A stretch of 64,000 bases of DNA from Paenibacillus sp. FSL W8-0426 (GCF_037969725.1 NZ_CP150203.1:6377501-6441500); one strand, 5' to 3'. Shown: positions 35,668-45,696, numbered from the stretch's first letter. The notes: generated by a model from the letters alone, not told the origin. Program-made: numbers and translations.

Positions 35668-36315
35668 CTAATCGGATATAAGCCGGTACACCGCACCGTA
35701 CTTCGGACCGTCCGTAAAAAACAAGCGGACGTAATCGTCCTTGGCCACCTCGACGGCCGGCAATTCGGTTCGTCCCGGCGCAAAGTCGCTGAGGAACGGG
35801 TACACCGTCCCGTCCTCCTTGTTCAACGGCACGCCGCCTGGCTTTCGCACATAGCAGAGCGCCTCCTTCGGCACGGGGACCTCGGCCGTAACGGTCATCC
35901 ACACGCTTTTCCGTTTCTGGAACAAGCCTTTTTTATATCGGATCGAAAAGCGGATATCCGCCTTGCGGCTGCTTGCGAGCACGGTATTGTCTCCATCCTG
36001 CTGACGGAGCAGCACCGGGCCGTCCTCGTCCATGCCGCAGGCATGGACCGTGTAGCGAATAGCGCCGAACCCCGTGATCCGATCCACGTATCCGTTGCTT
36101 GCTTTATATTCCTCTCTTGTGTACAGCTTGAGCTTACCCTGCGTCGTTTCACCCCCGACATGGTCTTTGCTGACCAGCTCCAGCTCCGATCTTTCAACAT
36201 ACACGGCTTCGATGCCTTCCGGCCACAACCAGCGAAGCGTGCAATGGTCTTCGTCCATCGCAAGGGTCAACTTGCGAATGGCCGGTCCCGATGCGTCCGT
36301 ATCCATAACTCGCAT
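35668..36315 (-). CDS. Beta-rich protein of unknown function in the tubulin/GTPase operon
   Basis: A 215-residue soluble protein without signal or membrane segment. It consists of alternating hydrophobic strands (KLTLAMDEDHCTLRWLWPEG, then IEAVYVERSE; VWMTVTAEVPVP; DDYVRLFFTDG), suggesting two immunoglobulin-like or similar beta-sandwich units. I do not recognise a family. GGGAGG precedes the ATG at 9 nt. It sits 21 nt before the stop-to-start junction with the polytopic vWA gene upstream and 162 nt before the GTPase gene, so it is surely co-transcribed. A role as an adaptor between the vWA protein and the GTPase is speculation. Confidence 0.8.
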   Translation of the reverse strand: MRVMDTDASGPAIRKLTLAMDEDHCTLRWLWPEGIEAVYVERSELELVSKDHVGGETTQGKLKLYTREEYKASNGYVDRITGFGAIRYTVHACGMDEDGPVLLRQQDGDNTVLASSRKADIRFSIRYKKGLFQKRKSVWMTVTAEVPVPKEALCYVRKPGGVPLNKEDGTVYPFLSDFAPGRTELPAVEVAKDDYVRLFFTDGPKYGAVYRLISD

Positions 36316-36336
36316 GATCCGATGACCTCCCGATGT

Positions 36337-37626
36337 TTAAAATCCCTTGCTGCGCGTATCTCGCGGTCTTTGCGCGAAGCCCTCTGCGGCGTTGCTTCGC
36401 CCGCCGCCGTCCGAACGGCCGCGCTTCTTGCGCACCGTGTTCTCCCTGACCGGAATGATCCAGGTAAACAAGGTGAGTACGCCGGACAGGATGAGCAGCG
36501 CTGCAAAACGCGTAAGCGGATCGCCAATGGCCGAACCGTCGATGCCCCATTCCAGCAGCAGGCCGGCAAGCAGGCCGGACACGGCCCCGCCAATCCCGAA
36601 ATTCATGGCCAGGTGGCGGTTATCGAACACAAGCCCGAGCGAAACGCCCAGCGCTGCCCCGATCAGCAGCAATGCCGCCACGCGGAAAATGGCCAAATAC
36701 GTGCTATGCTGCATCATGCCCGTTCGCTCTGTTACCAGCGTCCGTTCGTCGATCGTATCGTAGATCTGCTGGAATGCCAGCTGCAATCCGCCCGCATCTG
36801 GAACATCGTAGTACAAGCCGCCAGTCTGCTGAGCGATGCTCCTCAGAAGATCGGTCCCTGACGGGTCGACCAGGCTCAGTCCGACCGTATTCACGGCAAT
36901 CTGCTCCTGCACGTAGTCCGCCAGAACGCCTGACTGATTTACTTCGCTGAAACCGTCGGACAACAGGATGGCTACCGTTCCCCGGCTTGGGTCCTGCTTG
37001 CTGCGCACTTGCTCCATCGCCTCGGTTAACGCCGCCTCGAAGTTGGTCCCGCCCGAGGTGGTCACGATGCCATCGATCTTGTCGTACACTTCGTTTTTGG
37101 CGGCTTCGCTATCCATCTGAATGAAAGGCTGCAGTAACTGAGGCTCGTCGTCGAACGTGATGACGGCAACCTGTTTGTCGCTGTCCATCTGCGCAATCAA
37201 CGTTTTCGCCGCTTCGAAACGCCCGTTGTTCGGGTCCGTGTCCGACATGCTGCCCGAGTTGTCGATCATCAGCACGATATCCTTGACCTGCTTGGCCCCG
37301 CCCGGATTGATCTGGTACAGCAATTGCAGTACCAGGCCGACGACGAACAACAGTGCCAGCGTAGCCGGAACAAGCAATTTCCAGGACAGGCTCATGTATC
37401 TCAGTTTCCACGATGCTCCGTTCAGCCTTGGCGAGATCATCTCGGCCAGCAGGCAGAACAGCCCTACGCTGAGCGCCAGTACGCCAAAGTACAGACCCAT
37501 CAGCAGCAGGCGGGGCATCTCCCCAAGCCACTCGTGAAGCATGAGTTCCCCTGCCGCAAATCCGACAGCCCCGCCAATGAGGCTGAACAGAACCAGGAGA
37601 AGATTGATTTTTCGCTGCATGTTCAC
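36337..37626 (-). CDS. Polytopic membrane protein with vWA domain
   Basis: A protein of about 429 residues. Three N-terminal transmembrane helices (roughly 7-30, 40-65, 85-108) are followed by a vWA domain (about 112-290). Its MIDAS motif is intact: DNSGSMS near residue 122, Thr in GGTNFEAA near 193, and LLSDGFSE near 225. Three more helices follow (about 308-395), then a basic tail (RKKRGRSDGGGR). Such Mg2+-binding vWA domains mediate protein-protein contacts. A GTG at 37626 has AAAGG 6 nt upstream; an ATG at 37620 is an alternative. It is the fourth gene of the operon and the second vWA protein in it. Confidence 0.86.
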   Translation of the reverse strand: MNMQRKINLLLVLFSLIGGAVGFAAGELMLHEWLGEMPRLLLMGLYFGVLALSVGLFCLLAEMISPRLNGASWKLRYMSLSWKLLVPATLALLFVVGLVLQLLYQINPGGAKQVKDIVLMIDNSGSMSDTDPNNGRFEAAKTLIAQMDSDKQVAVITFDDEPQLLQPFIQMDSEAAKNEVYDKIDGIVTTSGGTNFEAALTEAMEQVRSKQDPSRGTVAILLSDGFSEVNQSGVLADYVQEQIAVNTVGLSLVDPSGTDLLRSIAQQTGGLYYDVPDAGGLQLAFQQIYDTIDERTLVTERTGMMQHSTYLAIFRVAALLLIGAALGVSLGLVFDNRHLAMNFGIGGAVSGLLAGLLLEWGIDGSAIGDPLTRFAALLILSGVLTLFTWIIPVRENTVRKKRGRSDGGGRSNAAEGFAQRPRDTRSKGF

Positions 37627-37759
37627 ATGCATCCTTTCCGATACCGGCCCTGAGGACCGGAAAATTGACGATGGCCGCTTGAACCGGCTGTGTGCATGTT
37701 TCCGCGCGATCCGTTCTGCTCACCATCGATGACGGCTTCGGACAGGCAAGCCGAAGGCT

Positions 37760-40243
37760 TCAATGAAGAGGCTCCAACTTATCGGCCAAACCGTCCGGAT
37801 GAAGCTCGTACCCGTTTGCTGCATAGGAATCGTAGTAGACCCTCGCATTGCGGTAGACCATCAGGTCCTCCAAATGAAATCCGCCCATCAGGTTCAGCTT
37901 TTCCACGCCGCTGCTGCGTTCTTCATACACCACGCCCAGCTTGTAAATGCGGGACGTTTCTTCGGCATGAGCCGCGTAGTCCATAAAGGCGCTGTTCGAA
38001 TCACCGAAGAAATACTTCTCTTCGTACCGATGCTCCTGCGTGTAATCGAACACGCGCACCCGGATCACGGCCTGATCCTCCAGCGTGCGATACAACTTGA
38101 GGAACAAGTCGTCGCGGGTCAGCACGTTTTTGTCCCCGTAGGCAATCGTGACGTTGGCCCGCTGCAGCAGCTCCTCTTCGAACGGCATGCGCAAAGGCTC
38201 TGCCGAAAGCAGCAGCGTACGGGATACCGCCATCAGCCGCTCCAAAACCGCTTCATTGCCTTCCGCAGCAAGTTTGTTCATGTCGCCCATATAGCGATCT
38301 TCAAACCAAATGTCCCGCCCCCGGCTTGCTTCCAGCTCGGCGACGAGGGCTTCCGTTACTTTGCCGTAGTATTCCATAACGTTCTGGCCGATGTAATCGT
38401 CGGCCGCGGCTGCACTTTCCTCGGCTGCATCCCGCAGCCCTGCTTCCAGCTGCGCCAGTCGTTCCGTCACGCTGCGGCTGAACGCATGCAGCTGCTCCAT
38501 CTCCGCGTCGTACATCCGCAAAAGCTGCAGCTCGCTTTCCAGCCGCAGAAGCTCGATCTTGGGAAGATACACCTTCTCCAGCAAGCAATCGATCAGATTG
38601 CGGACATTCTGCTTGTCGCGGAAAAGAGCCCGTTTGAACGGCTGATCTTCGACGCGCTCCTGTTGTCGCTGTTCCAGCAAGGCTCTGGCCGCATCCAATT
38701 GCAGCGACTTGTCCCGGATCAGCGCCAGCAGCGCTTCGCGAACGCTGCCTTCGCCGCTTCCGCTCCAGGACGCCCACTGGAAGTACCCGATGTCCGGATG
38801 TTCGGACCGGGACGCTTCGGCCTGGCGAAGCAGGGAGCCTTCCTTGCCCCGCTGCCGCACCCGTTCCTCGGCGGGCCTCGCCACGTTTTCCCGGAAGTAC
38901 GCCTCCGCTCCCTGACCATAAAGCGCCTTTTCCGCCTCGCGGAGGGAGAGCGGCTTCAGGTCCGAGAAACCGACATTATGGGTCATGATGCCGCTCATGC
39001 CTTCGATCAGGTCTTCCCCCGGCAGCATACCGAGCGTTTTGCGTTCCAGCGCCGCCGCATCCGCGCCGAAGAAAGCCAGCTTTTCCTTCATGCTCCAATC
39101 CGGCTCCTGCCGCATACGGCCGAGCAGATAGCGGTACAAGTGATACAGCACCGCTAAAGCAATCGGTTTATTCGGCCGCCGCACTTCGGCGAAACCCGCG
39201 CTCGCATAGCCGTGGCGGGCGGTCGCGGTGCGGATGTTGTTTTTGAAAGACGTGTTATTGTAAGCATTCTTTCCGCCAGGGTTGTCTGCATCCTGCTTCC
39301 GGTTTTTCAACAGGCAGATGCGGCAGATCATCTCTGCGTTGTCGATCCACCCGCCCGGCACGCCGGTGCCGCGCTCGTTTTTGTCCGACAAGACATACAC
39401 CAGGTCAAATAACGGCGAAGCGGGATGAACGACAGGGATCGATATGCCGTCCTCCGTGACCAGAAGGTTGCCGCTGTACGCAAATTCGGACGACTGCATG
39501 TAATCCAGTTCACGCAAAAAGGCGAGGCTTGCCGCGCTGGCGTAGCCGTAGGATTCGACCTGTTCCATTTCGCTCACCAGCACGTGCAGATCGGTCTGCA
39601 CGGACTTGAACGACTGGCCCAGAATCGTCTCCGTCAGCTTCACCAACTCGGGCAGCAGCACGTTCAGCGGGTCGTCCGCCCGCGTAATGACCGTCACGTA
39701 GATCCGATCGAACGAAGAGTACAGCCTGCCGAACTCGGCAATCCGGTTGCTAACCTTTCGCAGCGTCCGGTTAAGCCCGGCGAGCGCCCCGTTCGATGCA
39801 TGGAACGCGCGATGCACATCCCGGCGCAGCGTTTTGGAGGATTGCCCGGTATTCACGTTCAAAGGCAGAGCATAACGGATGACCTGGCCATCCTCGAAGA
39901 CTTCGGACTTGCCCAACTCTCCGAAACCAGCACCACCGGCACCATACCGCTCATGGGCCCCATATACCCCAGGTTCATGTTCCTCTTGCTTGCCGCCAGC
40001 ATCCGTCCCGCCCTGATGGTCTGTACCGACCTGCAAATACGCAACGCCGTCGCCGTTGTCCCATTTGACGCGATTGATGGCTCTCACCGCAGGCAACGCA
40101 GGCGAAACGGAATCGCCCACGAACAGGAACAGGGCCGGGTAATGAATGCTGCTGCGGCCATCGGCCAGACTGCCCTGCCGCTCCTGCTCCGCTGCATATG
40201 AAGCAGCGAATTGTTCAAGCTTGCGTTTGATCACGGCCGCCAT
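37760..40243 (-). CDS. Tubulin-like paralogue without phosphate-binding loops
   Basis: An 827-residue cytosolic protein starting 1 nt after the stop of the tubulin-like gene. Its N-terminal 300 residues line up in order and spacing with that protein. FLFVGDSVSPAL (39-50) lies at GLGGTG, IYVTVITRADDPLNVL (181-196) at VFLLTGLSGGTGSG, YASAASLAFLRELDYM (234-249) at NGYAALKELDYWM, and HPASPLFDLVYVLSDKNERG (273-292) at SPLPPFNLCHLISATNTEG. Both glycine loops needed to bind the nucleotide phosphates are lost. The remainder is mostly helical, with coiled-coil-like stretches around 530-640. I infer a catalytically dead partner subunit of the tubulin-like GTPase. No functional name can be given. Confidence 0.85.
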   Translation of the reverse strand: MAAVIKRKLEQFAASYAAEQERQGSLADGRSSIHYPALFLFVGDSVSPALPAVRAINRVKWDNGDGVAYLQVGTDHQGGTDAGGKQEEHEPGVYGAHERYGAGGAGFGELGKSEVFEDGQVIRYALPLNVNTGQSSKTLRRDVHRAFHASNGALAGLNRTLRKVSNRIAEFGRLYSSFDRIYVTVITRADDPLNVLLPELVKLTETILGQSFKSVQTDLHVLVSEMEQVESYGYASAASLAFLRELDYMQSSEFAYSGNLLVTEDGISIPVVHPASPLFDLVYVLSDKNERGTGVPGGWIDNAEMICRICLLKNRKQDADNPGGKNAYNNTSFKNNIRTATARHGYASAGFAEVRRPNKPIALAVLYHLYRYLLGRMRQEPDWSMKEKLAFFGADAAALERKTLGMLPGEDLIEGMSGIMTHNVGFSDLKPLSLREAEKALYGQGAEAYFRENVARPAEERVRQRGKEGSLLRQAEASRSEHPDIGYFQWASWSGSGEGSVREALLALIRDKSLQLDAARALLEQRQQERVEDQPFKRALFRDKQNVRNLIDCLLEKVYLPKIELLRLESELQLLRMYDAEMEQLHAFSRSVTERLAQLEAGLRDAAEESAAAADDYIGQNVMEYYGKVTEALVAELEASRGRDIWFEDRYMGDMNKLAAEGNEAVLERLMAVSRTLLLSAEPLRMPFEEELLQRANVTIAYGDKNVLTRDDLFLKLYRTLEDQAVIRVRVFDYTQEHRYEEKYFFGDSNSAFMDYAAHAEETSRIYKLGVVYEERSSGVEKLNLMGGFHLEDLMVYRNARVYYDSYAANGYELHPDGLADKLEPLH

Positions 40244-40244
40244 C

Positions 40245-43200
40245 TTACTTCAGCCTTCTGCGGATGTCGTTCAGCTTGGCCGACATCGTTCTGTAGAATT
40301 GGTAGAGTTCCTCCCCGTTGGCCAGCTCCACCCGCTCGTACTCGAGCTGATCGCGGGCTTCCATATACAATGTGGCCAGATCGTCCAACTTCGCAAGCAA
40401 TGGGGCGATGTCTTCGGACGCGGTCAATTCGTTGTCGCGGCGGGACGCTTTGCGCAGCAGCGTGTTCCGGTCCTTCTCCGACAAGGCGCGGAAGTTGCCG
40501 AACACCTCGTATTCCGCATAGTTGCGGCTCTTCATCAGGTTGGCGAACGGCTCCCACGCGTCTTCCTCGGGATCGCGGTCGTACACGTACAGCGCGCCTT
40601 TTTTGACGATCGTATCCGTGTAGAGCGCCTCGATGAAGCGGTCATACCACTGTTCCTCGTCCTGATGCTGGGAAAGGATGCTTTCCAGTTCGGCGACTTT
40701 GGCCGAGATGGCCTCCATCTTCGCCAGCTCTTCGCGCACGCGAACAATGAGCTGCGGCGAGCGGACCAGGTTTTCTTTGGCCATCTCTTCGTTGATGCTG
40801 CCGAAAATGTCCTTCGTGCCAACGCGCGGCAATCCTTCTGCAAGCAGGCGCTTCAGGTCGGTCGAAGCCCGCTTTACCTCGCCCAGATTTGGCGCAGAGG
40901 ACGTCAAACGCATGTCATAACCGGCCAGCTTCGCATTCAAGTCGAACGGTTCTGTGGTCACCACGGCATAGCGGCTGCTGGTGTTCTCATCTTGCGTTTT
41001 GGCCGTGATGATCCGGTACCCAAGCGCTTGGTCGAATTCGGCGCGAACGCGGGCGTTGTACTGTTTAACGCGGGCATTCTCATACACATCGCCCCATGAT
41101 TTCTCCGGAATCGGCGATGGCAGGTAGGTCCAGTTGTTTTTCTCGGTCTGCACCAGATGGCGACCGATTCCCTCTTTGTCCAGAATCGTGCGCTCGTAGC
41201 TCTCTTCGTAAACTTTCAGCGGGGTATAGACGAAGAGCGGTACCCCGTTCCGGGTGTTGAGCCAGAAAATCCGGTTGCGCACCTCGCTCTCCTTGACGGT
41301 AAAGTGGGATTTGCCGACCGCGTTGTTCTGATAGTTGCGGATCCCTTTGAGAATACCGGGCGCCTGCGCAGGCACCGACACGAAGCCCCAGGATGGGAAA
41401 TGCAGGCTGCCCGTGCTGTTGCTCAGATTGAATACCGGCACGGCCTCATCATCCAGCTTGCCTGCGATGTGGCGTTCCACAAACTTCTCGACCGACTCGT
41501 CCTTGCCGTATTTGATGACCAGGAAGTCTTCCATGGAACGGGTGATCAGGTCGCCGAATTTCTCGGTCAGGAAGTCGGAGATGGAGCTGACGATGTCGAT
41601 TTCGTTCTCCTGCACCCACTGGCTTGAATTGTCCAGCAGCTCGCGCGAGAAGTCGCGGATCAGGTCATCGGTATCGCGCTTGTCCAGCATGCTGTCCACG
41701 AGGCTCACGATATCCGGCACGCTAACAACGTTCCAATAATACGTTTTGTTGCCTTTGTGGTCGATCTGTTCCTCGCCGCGCGTGAGAATATCGCCGTTCT
41801 TGGCAAAGATCGAACTGAGGGCATTGAGCGTTTCGGTGAACACGTTGTAAATGCGGGAGTTCTCGCGGTTCAGCAATTCGTACAGATCTTCGTAGAATTC
41901 GATCAACTGATCGTTGCGCTCCACATCGGCGTGCAGCCAGTACTCATGGATTTTTGCTTCGATATACGCATTCTTTTTCTTTTCTTTCGATACAAAAGCG
42001 CTCTTGGCGTCACCCAGCTTCTCTTCGCATTGCTCCTGCGCCGCCTCGATATCGCGCGGGATGCGGAAGGCATTCTCGCGCAGCGTTTCGATGTAGGACT
42101 GGATCATCTTCAGCACGCAGAAGCCTTTCTCGGTATAGATCAGGCGGGATACATAGAAAGGCCCCTGTTCCGGATGCAAAAACATGCGGCGGATCTGGTC
42201 GGTAAATTGTCCCACGATTTCGCCGGGCAGCTGCTTCTTCGCTTTGATGTATTCCTCGCGTGCACGCGACAGGAAGTTCTGCTCCAGCTCGGTGTCCATG
42301 TTGACCACCTGATGTTTGATTACATTGTTATAGGACAGGCGCTCGCTGTTCTGATACCCCGGCAGCGGTTCGGGCACGCGCGATTCAAATGCTTTAACGA
42401 CGCTTTCGAGATCGATGCCCAGCTTGCGGGCAAACTTCTCGGTATCCTCCTGGTTCGGAGCCTTCGAGAACATGGTGCTCATTTTATCGAACATGCGATA
42501 GGCCAGATACGTCGTCATCTCTTCGATCGGCAATACGGCCGAAGAAGCGCCGATGATGTTGTAATCGTAGTTGGCCGGGTACACTTTGTTCATCTGCGCG
42601 ATGTTGGTGCGAATGTTGCTGATATAGTCATGGATCGCGAATTCTTCCCCAGACTGTTTCTCCTCGCTCGCCATGAAGTTGGTGATGTTCTCTGCGGTCA
42701 CGTTCATGCAGTAGTCGTACGCGTTTTCCAGCAGCTTGCCCTCCGTGTTCGTAGCCGAGATCAGATGGCATAGATTAAAAGGCGGAAGCGGCGAATTGAC
42801 CGTCAAAATGTTGCCGTACTTTTGCGTGAACCGCTCGCCGCGGCTGTCCACGTTCATCCAGTAATCCAGTTCCTTCAGCGCAGCGTAGCCGTTCTTGCGG
42901 ATATACTCTCTCGTATGTTCGCTGAGGCTTTTGTTGGACAGGTTCACGTCAGGGGTGAACAGGTAACCGAGCGTATTGACGCGGTCGATGCCCGCCGAAC
43001 CGTGGTCGCGCTCGATGATGCCGCGCACGATGTAGGAGATGTCCAGAAAACATCCGCTGCCCGTTCCGCCAGACAGCCCTGTCAGCAGAAACACCATCAG
43101 CTTTTTGTTCGTGCCCACGGACAACGTTTTGATTTTTTTGTCGATCGCCTGCACGACCTGGTTGATCTTGGTGAACAGCAGCAGCCGGCCGGCCTGGCGA

Positions 43201-43634
43201 ACGCCTGCGGCCCCGTTCATGCCGTCCGTAATGCTGAGCTCCGGCGACAGCCAGTCCGTAATGTACGGCTCCAGCACGCTGCGGTTCTGCAGCAATCCGC
43301 CGATCTCGGCATTGGACAGCAGCACGAATTCGTTGATCGGGTCCAGCCCGATTCCTTTGTACCGTTTGGCGCGGTCCTGCTCGTTCGTTTCAAAAGCCAA
43401 AAATTCAACATTGGCCGGCTTTTCCATTTTCTTTTTGGATACCGGGTCCTGCGGCAGCTTGAACCTGCGGTTAATCTGATATTTCAAACGCAGCAGCGCA
43501 TCGATTCCCGTACCGCCAAGACCGATGATCAGAATCGGGTTGTCGATCGTATCGACCCTGATCTTTTCGCTGACGATTCCCCCGCCAAGCGATACGTCCA
43601 ATTGCTGGATATGCTCTCTCACGATTGGTTTCAT
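40245..43634 (-). CDS. Large tubulin-like GTPase (Tubulin_2-type domain)
   Basis: A 1129-residue protein. Its N-terminal part (about 30-340) has the tubulin/FtsZ GTPase features: the T1 loop ILIIGLGGTGIDALLRL (34-50) and the T4 signature GLSGGTGSG (186-194), equivalent to GGGTGSG. The ELDYWM and SPLPPFNLCHLIS segments are shared with other tubulin-like proteins of this type. The following roughly 700 residues are mostly helical and charged, with no recognised domain and no membrane segment. GGGAGG precedes the ATG at 7 nt. The protein could form GTP-dependent filaments, perhaps mixed with the loop-less paralogue encoded directly downstream. It is the second gene of the operon. Confidence 0.9.
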   Translation of the reverse strand: MKPIVREHIQQLDVSLGGGIVSEKIRVDTIDNPILIIGLGGTGIDALLRLKYQINRRFKLPQDPVSKKKMEKPANVEFLAFETNEQDRAKRYKGIGLDPINEFVLLSNAEIGGLLQNRSVLEPYITDWLSPELSITDGMNGAAGVRQAGRLLLFTKINQVVQAIDKKIKTLSVGTNKKLMVFLLTGLSGGTGSGCFLDISYIVRGIIERDHGSAGIDRVNTLGYLFTPDVNLSNKSLSEHTREYIRKNGYAALKELDYWMNVDSRGERFTQKYGNILTVNSPLPPFNLCHLISATNTEGKLLENAYDYCMNVTAENITNFMASEEKQSGEEFAIHDYISNIRTNIAQMNKVYPANYDYNIIGASSAVLPIEEMTTYLAYRMFDKMSTMFSKAPNQEDTEKFARKLGIDLESVVKAFESRVPEPLPGYQNSERLSYNNVIKHQVVNMDTELEQNFLSRAREEYIKAKKQLPGEIVGQFTDQIRRMFLHPEQGPFYVSRLIYTEKGFCVLKMIQSYIETLRENAFRIPRDIEAAQEQCEEKLGDAKSAFVSKEKKKNAYIEAKIHEYWLHADVERNDQLIEFYEDLYELLNRENSRIYNVFTETLNALSSIFAKNGDILTRGEEQIDHKGNKTYYWNVVSVPDIVSLVDSMLDKRDTDDLIRDFSRELLDNSSQWVQENEIDIVSSISDFLTEKFGDLITRSMEDFLVIKYGKDESVEKFVERHIAGKLDDEAVPVFNLSNSTGSLHFPSWGFVSVPAQAPGILKGIRNYQNNAVGKSHFTVKESEVRNRIFWLNTRNGVPLFVYTPLKVYEESYERTILDKEGIGRHLVQTEKNNWTYLPSPIPEKSWGDVYENARVKQYNARVRAEFDQALGYRIITAKTQDENTSSRYAVVTTEPFDLNAKLAGYDMRLTSSAPNLGEVKRASTDLKRLLAEGLPRVGTKDIFGSINEEMAKENLVRSPQLIVRVREELAKMEAISAKVAELESILSQHQDEEQWYDRFIEALYTDTIVKKGALYVYDRDPEEDAWEPFANLMKSRNYAEYEVFGNFRALSEKDRNTLLRKASRRDNELTASEDIAPLLAKLDDLATLYMEARDQLEYERVELANGEELYQFYRTMSAKLNDIRRRLK

Positions 43635-43686
43635 TTCATGTCCTCCCTATGCATGGGCATCATGGATGCCGGATGATGGATGATGA

Positions 43687-45483
43687 TCACACCAAATATT
43701 CGATCAAAATCGTTTTGTCCGCCTGTTGCAGCGGGATGCTCAGCCGGTCGCCGTTCTTCAGTTCAACGCCTGAGCTTGCATCGACGGCGCGTCCGGATTT
43801 CTCCAGCGTGCCTCCTGCCGTGTTGCGCAAAATGATGCGGTCCCCGTTGCCAGGGGTGAATATATATTTCTCCGTTTCTTTCAATTCGGGGTCGAGCTGC
43901 AGCAGTTGATGCAGGTGGAACCGCCCCCGGAAAGTCATCAGCTTTTTGTATTGCGGGTAAGATTTGTCCCCGGTGTTCTCATCGCGGATCTCGATGACCA
44001 TCTGGCCGACGAAGCCGCGGTTTTTGCGTTTCAGCCAGCCCATCAGGAACCAGCCCCCGACCGCAACGGCGATCAGCGCCAATGCACCGATGATAACGGG
44101 TATCCATGGAAAAGGCTTGTCTGTTTCGGGACTCGAAGTCGTCGGCTGTTTTCCGCCGCTTGCGCCCGTTCCCCCGGCATTGACGACGATCGGGGCGCTC
44201 TCCCTGTAGAAGCTGTCTTCTTCGGCACGGATCACCAGCTCATAATTATGGTTGTCCGGCACTTCGAATGTCCCGGCGAACCCGCTGCCCGTGTTTTCGA
44301 GCGGCTGCTCCGCCGTTTTGCCCGTATTCGTATCCTTGACGACCAACGTCGCCGTCATGTCGGCATAAAGATCGTTGTCCTGCAACGGCTGTCCGCCGTT
44401 TTCCAATCTAGCAGCCAATTCGACGGTGTCGCCCTTGGCATAGGACTTGGTCTTAATCGGGTCCGCGACGAGCTGCAGATCGTAGTTGAACAGCAGGTTG
44501 ATGTCGATGCTGTCCTTCGGCGCGCCTTTGACGCGCAGCTTCCAGTCCCCTTCCTGCGGTTTGAGCAGTTTCAACAAAGAATAACTTTTCGACGTGGACA
44601 ACTTGGCCTCATCCGAATTCAAATCCACGGCTTTGCCCGAAGGATCGGCCAATTGAATTTCGACAGGCTTGGACGACATGATGGAAACGTTGGCCTCCAG
44701 CACGCTGTCATTCGGGACGTTTACGGTAACATCCTGATAACTGCCGTTTCCCGTCACCGATGGCAGCTTGACCACGTTCAGCTTGGCATGGTCCGCAAAA
44801 ATTTCGCTTAAAATCTGCGGCAGATCATCCGGCGTATCGGTAATGAACGACTTGCCTCCGGTCTGCTTGGCCAAATCGGCGAGAGCTGCCCGGTTGAGCT
44901 TGCCGTCGGCATTCAGTCCGATCGTGTAAACCGGAATGCCTTTGTTCTGCGCTTCCTTAACGGCAGCGGCCAGGTCGGCATCCGACTGCGACTGCGTGCG
45001 GCTGCCGGATTTATTGAAATCGTTGTTGCCATCGGCCAGCAATACGATCATCGGAGAGTGACTCGCATCCGCGCCATGTTCCAAAATGTTGACGGCTTCG
45101 CTCATGCCGACGGAAATATCCGTGTAAGGCCCTCGCCCCAGCTGGTCGATGAACGTTTTCAGGCTGTCTTTGTCCGCATCGGACTGAATTTCAAGCAAGG
45201 CTTTCTCCCGCTCGATCTGATCCGTATATGCAACAATTCCTACCTTGTCTCCCTGAGCCGGGAGCATATCGATAAACATTTTCATGGCTTCATTGCTGAT
45301 TTTGTCGCGATCGCTCGTATTCATCGAGTTGCTTACGTCGGCTACAAGCACCGCGTCGATTCCGCTCGTCTGCGCCTGGGCAGCGGCCGCTTGGGGCAGC
45401 AGTGCCTGAGGCAGCAGCAGCGTGATGATGACCAGCAGGGCAACTGCTCCGCCGAGCCAACGCATTTTGCTTTTCTGCACCAT
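43687..45483 (-). CDS. Secreted/membrane-anchored vWA protein
   Basis: A 598-residue protein. It has a Sec signal (about 1-36, ending in QAAAAQAQ) and an extracellular vWA domain (about 42-235) whose MIDAS is DVSNSM (49-54), where Asn replaces the usual Gly of DxSGS. A beta-rich region follows to about 450, then a transmembrane helix (about 462-487, WIPVIIGALALIAVAVGGWF). A cytoplasmic C-terminal domain has FHA-like strands (GDRIILRNTAGGTL, then GVELKNGDRLSIPL). It could transmit an outside contact to the cytosolic tubulin/GTPase proteins encoded behind it. AAGGAG precedes the ATG at 7 nt. This is the first gene of the operon. Confidence 0.88.
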   Translation of the reverse strand: MVQKSKMRWLGGAVALLVIITLLLPQALLPQAAAAQAQTSGIDAVLVADVSNSMNTSDRDKISNEAMKMFIDMLPAQGDKVGIVAYTDQIEREKALLEIQSDADKDSLKTFIDQLGRGPYTDISVGMSEAVNILEHGADASHSPMIVLLADGNNDFNKSGSRTQSQSDADLAAAVKEAQNKGIPVYTIGLNADGKLNRAALADLAKQTGGKSFITDTPDDLPQILSEIFADHAKLNVVKLPSVTGNGSYQDVTVNVPNDSVLEANVSIMSSKPVEIQLADPSGKAVDLNSDEAKLSTSKSYSLLKLLKPQEGDWKLRVKGAPKDSIDINLLFNYDLQLVADPIKTKSYAKGDTVELAARLENGGQPLQDNDLYADMTATLVVKDTNTGKTAEQPLENTGSGFAGTFEVPDNHNYELVIRAEEDSFYRESAPIVVNAGGTGASGGKQPTTSSPETDKPFPWIPVIIGALALIAVAVGGWFLMGWLKRKNRGFVGQMVIEIRDENTGDKSYPQYKKLMTFRGRFHLHQLLQLDPELKETEKYIFTPGNGDRIILRNTAGGTLEKSGRAVDASSGVELKNGDRLSIPLQQADKTILIEYLV

Positions 45484-45525
45484 GGGTGTACTCCTTCACG
45501 TTTGAGATTGAAATGGGAATAGTTT

Positions 45526-45531
45526 ATTATA
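45526..45531 (-). promoter_or_regulatory. Probable -10 element of the tubulin/GTPase operon
   Basis: TATAAT on the minus strand, 43 nt before the first start codon. No good -35 hexamer is seen at 17 nt, so the promoter may need an activator or an alternative start. Confidence 0.45.
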
Positions 45532-45696
45532 GGCCTCAAGCCTTAAGGAAATCTTAACAGCATGCTAATAAATTCTGAAAAGCCCCCCTATACTGAGTTA
45601 CAATTTTGTCATGATTGGCAAAAATCGACAAGAACAAGCACCTGTTTCGGGAAGTAAAGCCCAACTATGGAAATATGATATAGTTATTCCCGTCGG

